Positions 8,615 through 14,961 of a stretch of 49,269 nt of DNA are shown in pieces. How positions within the stretch are numbered: position 1 is the first letter of the stretch; the number at the start of each line of letters is the position of its first letter. The position numbers and the translations under genes were made by a program. Under the pieces are notes generated by a model that worked only from the letters and a program-made list of their open reading frames with translations, was not told where the DNA came from and ran no database searches. Source of the DNA: an uncultured Prevotella sp. (GTDB lineage Bacteria > Bacteroidota > Bacteroidia > Bacteroidales > Bacteroidaceae). Where the stretch lies: assembly GCA_945787895.1 (NCBI GenBank), contig CALZJQ010000006.1:1-49269 (forward strand), in the 5' to 3' direction.

Positions 8615-9754
8615 ATGACAGCAATACGACAGACATTGGAAATATGGATTGAAGAACTGAAAACCCTTGTCAGAGATGAGGGAGCACTGATTTTCTGCGT
8701 TCTCCTTCCATTGACTTACCCCCTTGCTTACTCATGGATATACAATAATGAGGTGGTAAGGGAAGTGCCGGTCGTCGTCGTGGATGATTCCAACTCTGGA
8801 CTCAGCCGCAAGTTCATTCAGAAACTTGATGCCTCGCCAGACGTTCTCGTAGCTTACCGTGCCAACAGCATAGAAGAGGGAAGGGACCATGTAGGGCATG
8901 GCGAGGCTTACGGCATAGTATATTTTCCAAGGGATTTTGCCGTAAGCGCAGGAAGGCATGAGCAGGCTCACGTCAGCGTATATTGCGACATGAGTTACAT
9001 GCTGACTTACAAGGCTGTCTTCCAGTCAGTCACAGCCGTTGCTGACATACTTGGAAATGACATCAAGGCTCAGCTTGCAGGCAATGTCACGCTGCGGGAA
9101 GATGAAATATCCCAGAAGCCGCTCGACTTCGAGGAAGTGCCTATTTTCAATACTACGGCAGGTTATGGCAACTTCATCCTTCCCGGAGTCCTCGTCCTCG
9201 TCATTCAGCAGGCAATGCTCCTTGCCGTAGGACTTTTGGCAGGCACACGAAGGGAACGTAGGTATTGCTCACCTCATGGTGCAGTGCCTGCCGTCATGGG
9301 CAAGGGAATGGCCTATTTCATGATTTTCACCCTGATGCTTGCCTACACCACTCTCGCCGTGCCCCGCTTCTTCGGTTTCGTCATGATGATGCACCTTGAC
9401 GACTGGTTCCTCTTCATGCTGCCCTATACACTGGCCTGCGTGTTCTTCTCCATCGTGCTCAGTACGTTTGTCCGCTACCGCGAGGATGTAATGCTGATAG
9501 TGGTCTTCACGTCGATACCGATACTGTTCCTCTCCGGATTGTCATGGCCACAGAGTGCAATGCCTGCGTTCTGGGAATATGTAGGCGGTCTGTTTCCATC
9601 TACCTTCGGCATCAGGGGTTATGTCCGTATGAGCAGCATGGGGGCAGACGTGGGCGACGTGCTGCCCGAACTGTACGCTATATGGATTCAGGTGGCTGTC
9701 TATGGCTGTCTCGCCATTCTGCTGACATACAGGACAACTAAACGACGATTATAA
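8615..9754 (+). CDS. ABC-2 type transporter permease (second of two)
   Basis: Paralogue of the preceding permease, 379 residues, with the same layout: a first membrane segment (about 25-45), a periplasmic domain with PVVVVDDSNSGLSRKFIQKL, then five C-terminal membrane segments and the TRRERRYCSPHG loop in place of ELKHGTARQL. Two such permeases would form the heterodimeric membrane core of the exporter. The ATG at 8615 is used. No ATPase gene occurs before the STAS gene that follows. The pair resembles YbhS/YbhR and RbbA-YhhJ systems; unlike those, the nucleotide-binding subunit must come from elsewhere or the complex is energised differently. Confidence 0.92.
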   Translation: MTAIRQTLEIWIEELKTLVRDEGALIFCVLLPLTYPLAYSWIYNNEVVREVPVVVVDDSNSGLSRKFIQKLDASPDVLVAYRANSIEEGRDHVGHGEAYGIVYFPRDFAVSAGRHEQAHVSVYCDMSYMLTYKAVFQSVTAVADILGNDIKAQLAGNVTLREDEISQKPLDFEEVPIFNTTAGYGNFILPGVLVLVIQQAMLLAVGLLAGTRRERRYCSPHGAVPAVMGKGMAYFMIFTLMLAYTTLAVPRFFGFVMMMHLDDWFLFMLPYTLACVFFSIVLSTFVRYREDVMLIVVFTSIPILFLSGLSWPQSAMPAFWEYVGGLFPSTFGIRGYVRMSSMGADVGDVLPELYAIWIQVAVYGCLAILLTYRTTKRRL

Positions 9755-9865
9755 GTTTTTATGGTTATGAGGTTTCTATTTCGGTTATAAGGTTTTACGG
9801 AAGTTACAATCAGCCTCTTCAAACCTCCGAGTAACCTTAAAACCATAAAACCACATAACCGTAGA
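9755..9865. repeat. Intergenic imperfect inverted repeat, family B
   Basis: Left arm 9757-9806 contains TATGGTTATGAGGTTTC and CGGTTATAAGGTTTTACGG units; right arm 9832-9864 (TAACCTTAAAACCATAAAACC and following) is approximately complementary. Roughly 25 unrelated bases form the loop. Same family as the repeats at 1205, 13406 and 32274. It separates the exporter genes from the STAS gene. Confidence 0.65.
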
Positions 9866-9894
9866 GAAACCCGCAGAGAAAACAACAAATTATC

Positions 9895-10197
9895 ATGACA
9901 TTGGAAATAAGATATGGGGAAAATGCCGTCACGGGCATCCTCGCAGGAAGATTAGACACGGTGGCGGCCGTTCAGTTTGCCAAAGACATTGAAGCACTGA
10001 CGGAGAATGCCGACAAGAAGATAATACTCGACTGTTCTCAGCTTGAGTTTATTTCCTCCAGCGGACTGCGTCTGTTCCTTACCCTTCGCAAGGCGACGTT
10101 GGCAAAGGGGGGGAAGGTAGTTGTCAAGGGCATAAGCAAGGAAATAAAGAAGGTGTTCACCATTACAGGATTCTCTTCCCTGTTCGACTTCGAATAG
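9895..10197 (+). CDS. STAS-domain protein (anti-anti-sigma factor-like)
   Basis: A 100-residue single-domain STAS protein. The core shows the SpoIIAA-type pattern: strand KKIILDCSQL, then FISSSGLRLFL with the phosphorylatable serine at S55 or S56, followed by the helix-strand RKATLAKGGKVVVKGI and the terminal helix KKVFTITGF. Members of this family either bind anti-sigma kinases or, as in MlaB, regulate an ABC transporter. No anti-sigma kinase or phosphatase partner lies beside it. It follows the two ABC permeases by 140 bases, so a regulatory link to that exporter is possible but unproven. Confidence 0.88.
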   Translation: MTLEIRYGENAVTGILAGRLDTVAAVQFAKDIEALTENADKKIILDCSQLEFISSSGLRLFLTLRKATLAKGGKVVVKGISKEIKKVFTITGFSSLFDFE

Positions 10198-10309
10198 GAG
10201 GGGAGGGACTGTCGTTTTTTTGTTTAAGGTAGAACCGCCATAAGATAAGAAAACAGTAGTGCAAAGGATTGACAGGGTAGCAACCAATAGGAAAGAAGGA
10301 GTTTTTTTG

Positions 10310-10317
10310 TAACTTTG
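10310..10317 (+). promoter_or_regulatory. Candidate -7 box upstream of the MATE gene
   Basis: TAACTTTG matches the Bacteroidota -7 consensus TAnnTTTG and lies 79 bases before the MATE start. No good TTTG box is found 19-21 bases upstream, so the promoter is only half supported. Confidence 0.45.
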
Positions 10318-10395
10318 CATTCGGTAACTGTAATTTGACATAGTGTAGGGATGACGTTACGCAGTCATTCCAGTATATGAGGATAACATTTTGAG

Positions 10396-11733
10396 ATGAA
10401 CAACGATATAAACTTGAAAAAGCAGTTGAATAGACTTGTAATGCCTATTCTTGTCGAGACTTTGCTCACATTCATGCTCGGAGGCATTGATACTTTCATG
10501 CTCAGCCAGCATAGTGACAATGCCGTGGCTGCAGTGGGTATGGACAACCAGATACTGCAACTTGTATTTCTTCTCTTTACCATTATCAATGCCGGAACGT
10601 CCGTGCTTTGTTCCCAATATTTCGGAGCAAGGCTCCACGACCGCTTCGTGGCTGTCAGCGGTGTGGCTCTGCTGATGAATGTCGCTATGGGACTTGCGAC
10701 AAGCCTTGCCCTCGTCTGTTATGCAGGACCTGTCCTGCGCTTCATGGGATTGCGTCCGGAATTGATGTCTGACGGCATTCCATATCTGAGGATAGTCGGT
10801 GGGTTTGCTTTTGCACAGGCTGTCACGACAACGGTAAGTGCCATACTGCGCAGCGCAAACAAGCCTGTCTATCCGATGATAGTAATAGCAGTAGTGAACG
10901 TCCTGAACATCATCGGCAACTATACCCTTATCTTCGGAAAATGCGGAATGCCGGCTCTCGGAGCTGAGGGCGCAGCCATCTCCACGAGTATTTCGCGTGT
11001 AGTGTCGATGCTGATGCTCATATTGATGCTGCAAAGGAAGCAGATACGTAGTTTCCCGTTGCGCCTCTTCCGTCCCTTCCCTTATTCCGAGATGCGCAGA
11101 CTGCTGAAGATAGGACTGCCTTCTGCCGGAGAAAACATATCATACAACTTGCAGCAGCTCGTCCTCATGTTTTTTATCAACATGATAGGCAATGAGGCTC
11201 TGACGGCACGCATCTACGTGGGAAACATCGTCATGTTCGTCTATCTCTATGCCATCTGCATTGCGCAGGGAAACAGTATCATGGTAGGCAACCTCACCGG
11301 GATGGACAAGAACAATGCCTCTTACATCGTAGGCAAGCTCTCGTGGCACCGGGGAGCAATGGTAAGTATGTTCTTCTCGGTAATATGTGCACTCTGTGGC
11401 CCATACATTGCAGACATCCTTACCGACAATGAGGAGATAGCGGTATTGGTATGCAGTTGTTTCTGGGTCGATGTGCTGCTTGAGATAGGAAAGTGTATCA
11501 ATATATGGGCGACAAATACCCTGCGTGCAACAGGTGACATCTTTTTCCCTTTCTATCTCGGCATTGTTGTACAATGGATAGTCGGGGTAGGATGCGGCTA
11601 TCTTTTTGGTATAGTCTTCGGTTTTGGGCTCATAGGAATGTGGTTTGCCTTTGCCCTTGATGAGAACATCCGGGGCTTGGTCTTCGTGCAGAGGTGGAAC
11701 AGCATGAAATGGGTAGGCCGCGGATTCAAGTGA
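10396..11733 (+). CDS. MATE-family efflux transporter
   Basis: Cation-coupled multidrug or metabolite exporter of the inner membrane, 445 residues with about twelve hydrophobic segments arranged as two six-helix halves. The family start is seen in LKKQLNRLVMPILVETLLTFMLGGIDTFMLS and the second half opens with MRRLLKIGLPSAGENISYN, the usual repeat of the first motif. The ATG at 10396 lies 79 bases after a candidate -7 box. It is the last + gene before a convergent lipoprotein gene. Its end is followed by a long non-coding stretch with repeats. Substrate unknown. Confidence 0.93.
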   Translation: MNNDINLKKQLNRLVMPILVETLLTFMLGGIDTFMLSQHSDNAVAAVGMDNQILQLVFLLFTIINAGTSVLCSQYFGARLHDRFVAVSGVALLMNVAMGLATSLALVCYAGPVLRFMGLRPELMSDGIPYLRIVGGFAFAQAVTTTVSAILRSANKPVYPMIVIAVVNVLNIIGNYTLIFGKCGMPALGAEGAAISTSISRVVSMLMLILMLQRKQIRSFPLRLFRPFPYSEMRRLLKIGLPSAGENISYNLQQLVLMFFINMIGNEALTARIYVGNIVMFVYLYAICIAQGNSIMVGNLTGMDKNNASYIVGKLSWHRGAMVSMFFSVICALCGPYIADILTDNEEIAVLVCSCFWVDVLLEIGKCINIWATNTLRATGDIFFPFYLGIVVQWIVGVGCGYLFGIVFGFGLIGMWFAFALDENIRGLVFVQRWNSMKWVGRGFK

Positions 11734-11798
11734 CGTAAGTTCGGGAAACGTTTCCGTTAAGCCAGATGAGCAATGATGAGCTTGCTCAACCATTGCCA

Positions 11799-11825
11799 TG
11801 GCGAGAAAAGGTCGGATGAAATCCA
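11799..11825 (+). repeat. 27-bp dispersed repeat, copy 1
   Basis: The 27 bases from 11799 (starting TGGCGAGAAAAGGTCGG) occur again, exactly, on the minus strand at 14831-14805. The 3' half contains GGATGAAATCC, a tiny hairpin with a GAA loop. Flanking sequence is not conserved beyond a few bases. Confidence 0.8.
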
Positions 11826-11959
11826 TCAATTTGACTCCATGCTCACACCTGTAACAGACTCTACCCTTGGTTTGAGATGCAGGCTCTACGGTAGTCAATT
11901 CTGCGAAATCATCCGCTCGCTCATGAGCGTTTGCTTTTGTGGCGGTCCATGTGTGGAGG

Positions 11960-12139
11960 ATAGGACAAAATGAATGTCGTTGATATTGCAGGACAATAGC
12001 GTTGAGATTGCAATGCAAAAGCGTTGAGATTGCCTGGTAAAAGCACGGCTTTTGCAGGGTAATCTCAACGCTTTTTGTATTTTGCTGATTGACAGTATGT
12101 TATGTATAGGATAAGAAGGTGGGGAGTATAGGACAAAAT
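11960..12139 (+). repeat. 180-bp structured repeat element, copy 1
   Basis: Bounded by direct repeats ATAGGACAAAAT at 11960-11971 and 12128-12139. Inside are GCGTTGAGATTGC units and a compound hairpin: outer stem 12017-12031 with 12061-12075 (15 bp, AAAAGCGTTGAGATT), 29-nt interior with CCTG/CAGG and AAAAGC/GCTTTT stems. A second copy with identical length and spacing is at 30968-31147 on the other strand. Confidence 0.85.
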
Positions 12140-12228
12140 GGACATTTGCTTTTCCCTTTCCCTATATCGCTCCGATGTTTCAGACAGAGATGGGAAAAGG
12201 GATGGGCTTGGGAAAACCGGGGGCTGAA

Positions 12229-12274
12229 AACAATTATTGCGGCTACCTGCTGCAAGGTAGCCGCAATGATTGTT
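12229..12274. terminator. Strong hairpin between convergent genes
   Basis: AACAATTATTGCGGCTACCT (12229-12248) pairs with 12255-12274 through 20 bp with one T-G wobble and a 6-base loop. It lies 35 bases past the stop of the minus-strand lipoprotein gene and could end transcription from both sides, although no T-run follows in either direction. Confidence 0.6.
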
Positions 12275-12309
12275 GATTGATATTCAGCGGTTGATATGTT
12301 GTTTTATGA

Positions 12310-13341
12310 TTAGTGCTTGGCAGTAAGGGTGTTGACTCCAATGATTCTGCATGTCAGCCCACCTTCGATGTCGGTGTAGTCCTCATATATACGCATCTGT
12401 TTTCCTGCAAAGCGAACGGTACACTCTCCAAGCCAGTCGTAATCGTAGTCATATCCCTTGTTGTCTTCATAGTGCAGGATCCCTTGTGACTTGTCAGTCC
12501 AGTTCCACAGAGCCAGTTCTGTTTCTCCGTCAAGATATGAGACTATATATGTGCCGTAACTTGTAAAGACCACCTGATATGCCGCTTCGCTGTCCACATC
12601 AATGAAGTCATCCATCTCCAATTCTTCATCGAAATTAGGAGAAAACTTTATTTCTGTTTTTGCTTTGCCGTTGCTTATCGTCTGTTTGACATAGGCCATA
12701 TATGCGGAATTGACATATCCCCAGAATTCAATGCTGTTGATGTTCCACGTCCTGCATAGGCTGCGTGTGGCGTCATCGACTGTCTTCTCCGCAGTGTTGA
12801 CATAAACGGTAGATATGATGCCGTTGCGGTCGAGGTAACTGATGGTGGAGTTTGAACCTGTCTCTTCGATTATTTCCAGCACGGCTCCGCTGCTGAGCAC
12901 GTATTTGTTGTCGCCGCTCTTCGTATATGTGCCGTATTCGTTGCCTTTGCCGAATGATACCGTTTCATCTCCTGACCTTGTCGTTGCAGGCTTTATGGCA
13001 AGTCTGTTGCCGCGCTTGGCAATATTCAGCCTGTTTCCTGAAACAGCGACACTCACCTTTCCGCTCTTTGCAAAAAGACCTTTGTCTGCCATCATGAGGT
13101 AATGTCCGTCAGGAAGGAACTCTATAGACTGGAAGGGTGCATTGTCTTCACCTTGCGTAACGTACTTTACTGCACTTTCCGCATAGGGTTCATCATTAAG
13201 GCTGTTAGGAGAGAACTCTTTTGAAGGCAGTGCACCTTCTGGTATGGAGCCGCCATTGCCTTCGTTTTCATTGTCATCATCGCACGATACTGTCAGCAAT
13301 GTGAATGCTGTCAGGAACAAAAGGAAATGTTTGATTTTCAT
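12310..13341 (-). CDS. Hypothetical lipoprotein, probably surface exposed
   Basis: No family recognised. The 343-residue protein starts with a lipoprotein signal (hydrophobic core then TVSC, lipidated C20). The residues after the cysteine, DDDNENEG, are acidic like the lipoprotein export signal that directs Bacteroidota lipoproteins to the cell surface; that location is inference. The rest looks beta-rich: residues about 75-160 alternate short strands (VSVAVSGNRLNIAKRGNRLAIK), and a second part (about 190-343) contains LCRTWNINSIEFWGYVN and ends with strand-like segments. It could be a small surface binding or lipocalin-like protein. The gene is followed by a strong hairpin and preceded by a repeat element, so it is probably transcribed alone or as the end of the run starting at 14469. 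Confidence 0.85.
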   Translation of the reverse strand: MKIKHFLLFLTAFTLLTVSCDDDNENEGNGGSIPEGALPSKEFSPNSLNDEPYAESAVKYVTQGEDNAPFQSIEFLPDGHYLMMADKGLFAKSGKVSVAVSGNRLNIAKRGNRLAIKPATTRSGDETVSFGKGNEYGTYTKSGDNKYVLSSGAVLEIIEETGSNSTISYLDRNGIISTVYVNTAEKTVDDATRSLCRTWNINSIEFWGYVNSAYMAYVKQTISNGKAKTEIKFSPNFDEELEMDDFIDVDSEAAYQVVFTSYGTYIVSYLDGETELALWNWTDKSQGILHYEDNKGYDYDYDWLGECTVRFAGKQMRIYEDYTDIEGGLTCRIIGVNTLTAKH

Positions 13342-13376
13342 AATTTTTCAAGTGTTTTGGTGTCTATGTTTCCAGC

Positions 13377-13524
13377 TCTCGCAAGTCTGTGACTTACTCA
13401 GTTTCATAAGGTTATGCGGTTTTAAGGTTGTGCGGTTATGCGGAAGTTACCATCAGCCTTAGCATATCTCCGCAAAACCCTAAAACCATAAAACCGAAGA
13501 AGCAGAAGCTTGCGAAACTTGAGT
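13377..13524 (-). repeat. Intergenic hairpin element with shared ends, family-B core (copy 3)
   Basis: On the minus strand it begins ACTCAAGTTTCGCAAGCTTC and ends CTGAGTAAGTCACAGACTTG, matching both ends of the element at 8430-8590. The core, however, is the family-B repeat: arms GGTTATGCGGTTTTAAGG (13410-13427) and CTAAAACCATAAAACCG (13480-13496). It lies between the lipoprotein and the barrel protein genes. Confidence 0.75.
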
Positions 13525-13530
13525 AAATGT

Positions 13531-14469
13531 TTAGAATCGGAATGCGATATATACACGCGGGCAGACGTTTTTCAGCTTGAACTCCTCTGTAGAGAAGATG
13601 CTGCCTCCTTCTTCATCGTCTTCGTCGTCATCAAATGAAGCCTGCTTGTATTTCAGCTTGCTCCAGTTCCATTCCGCTCCGACAGATATTGTCTTGTAGG
13701 AAATGGAGAGACCTGCTTCGGTAGCCACTCCGAATCCGTATGAGAACTTGTCGTTTTCGATGATGCCTGACGCTATGGGCTTCACATGGAAATATGTGTG
13801 GACAAAGAGGTAGTCAACAGGATTTATTGAGAGACTCGGACCTACGTGCCATGCGTAGTCTATCTTGTGCATCCCCAGTTTTATTCCGGCAATATCCAGG
13901 ATGCTGCCGTCAGGGTCTCCACTTACGATGTCGTCGAAACCATCGCCGTCAGTGCCTGATGAAGCAGAGCCGCTTGGCTTGTTGCCTGACGTGCTTGTCT
14001 TTACCTTGTCAAACTTCAATTTTGAATATGTGAGGTCTATGAATCCGAAGTCGATGGCGAATTTCATTATCCCGGCAATGGGCTTACTGTGCAGGTAAGC
14101 GGATTTTCCCCTCTGCATGAAGACTGCGAAATCAGTCTTCCATGCCATGTTTGCGCCGTCAGTACGTTCCACGTCAGGTAATGCCATGCCTATCTTCCAA
14201 TACTTGTTGCGTTTCCATTTCTTTTCTATGAGGTCGTCTTCCTCATGTTTTGCCTGTTGCTGTTTCAATGATTCTACCTGAGAATATAGCTCATTGATGG
14301 CGTTGTCGTCCTGCTGAGTCTTTCGAGTTGCAGTGACATCATTGCCTTCATCTTGACTTATTACCACGGTATCTACCTGTTCATCGATGATACCTGCCTC
14401 TTGCGCTGATGAATATGAGAATACCCCCGCCAAAAGACTTATAGTCATGAAAAATCTATTTGCCTTCAT
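13531..14469 (-). CDS. Outer-membrane beta-barrel protein, unknown function
   Basis: The 312-residue protein carries a signal peptide (about 1-22, ending SSAQ), then a linker with a short coiled coil (INELYSQVESLKQQQAKHEEDDLIEKKWKR, about residues 58-88). The remainder alternates amphipathic strands typical of a small outer-membrane barrel and ends in VYIAFRF, with the terminal phenylalanine expected of barrel proteins. Two low-complexity loops, Ser/Gly/Asp-rich near residue 170 and Asp/Glu-rich near 285, are probably exposed. A full promoter (14525-14555) lies upstream. No specific family recognised; a structural or porin-like role is a guess. Confidence 0.82.
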   Translation of the reverse strand: MKANRFFMTISLLAGVFSYSSAQEAGIIDEQVDTVVISQDEGNDVTATRKTQQDDNAINELYSQVESLKQQQAKHEEDDLIEKKWKRNKYWKIGMALPDVERTDGANMAWKTDFAVFMQRGKSAYLHSKPIAGIMKFAIDFGFIDLTYSKLKFDKVKTSTSGNKPSGSASSGTDGDGFDDIVSGDPDGSILDIAGIKLGMHKIDYAWHVGPSLSINPVDYLFVHTYFHVKPIASGIIENDKFSYGFGVATEAGLSISYKTISVGAEWNWSKLKYKQASFDDDEDDEEGGSIFSTEEFKLKNVCPRVYIAFRF

Positions 14470-14524
14470 AGTGTAAATATTAAAAAAGTGATAATTTGTG
14501 TTGATTTGTTTGTCAATGTCAATG

Positions 14525-14555
14525 CAAAATTATAAAAAAAACAAAAACAAACAAA
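14525..14555 (-). promoter_or_regulatory. Bacteroidota-type promoter for the barrel protein gene
   Basis: On the minus strand, -33 TTTG (14555-14552), a 19-nt spacer and -7 TAATTTTG (14532-14525) match the consensus. The expected start of transcription is near 14519, leaving about 50 nt of leader before the ATG at 14469. Confidence 0.8.
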
Positions 14556-14961
14556 GGATGATGGGATTTTTTTGAAAAATAAGAAAGAAAAAAGGTCGCA
14601 CCAGTGATGTGATGAAAACTCCGAGTGAATATGTTTAGAGAGTCTCCCGTCTTTGTAATCCACCGGCATTGCTGCTTGCCCAATGTGATGTCACCCAAGG
14701 TGATTATGCCACTGAGCGTCATGGCCCGCCATTGACAAGGAAACTGTCTCGGTTTTCTGAAAATATTGATGAGTATCCCTATCGAACCGATGCGACCTGT
14801 ATGTTGGATTTCATCCGACCTTTTCTCGCCAAGCCAAGGTAATCAAACTCCCATTGGTCTTCTGGATTATCGAAAACGTTGGATTTCTTTTCTGCAATCG
14901 AAAATGCTAAACGCACTGCAAAATTACTATATTTCCCGTAAACTGCAAAAATATTGAACGG
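14556..14961. other. Non-coding gap of about 400 bp
   Basis: No gene with normal codon use is seen between the promoter at 14555 and the GH30 stop. The gap contains one copy of the 27-bp repeat at 14805-14831. Frames crossing the gap translate to short basic peptides that I do not recognise. It may be decayed sequence. Confidence 0.6.
14805..14831 (-). repeat. 27-bp dispersed repeat, copy 2
   Basis: Exact reverse-strand match to 11799-11825. Both copies lie in gene-free stretches about 3 kb apart and point in opposite directions. Confidence 0.8.

Larger units (their letters stand above)
11734..12309. other. 576-bp non-coding gap between convergent genes, rich in repeats
   Basis: No credible gene. 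In order it holds a 27-bp dispersed repeat (11799-11825), a 180-bp structured element (11960-12139) and a 20-bp-stem hairpin (12229-12274), each described separately. Short open frames here lack codon bias and start in repeat sequence. Confidence 0.7.

Noticed and set aside
11140-12018. 292-residue minus-strand frame opposite the MATE gene.
   Set aside because: It overlaps a clear transporter gene for most of its length and extends into repeat sequence; no features of a real protein.
11960-12139. GCGTTGAGATTGC units as a CRISPR array.
   Set aside because: Units are 13 bases, partly inverted and without regular unique spacers, and no cas genes occur.
14470-14961. tRNA or small RNA gene in the gap before the GH30 stop.
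   Set aside because: No cloverleaf pattern or CCA-type end seen on either strand; only the 27-bp repeat and a promoter are supported.
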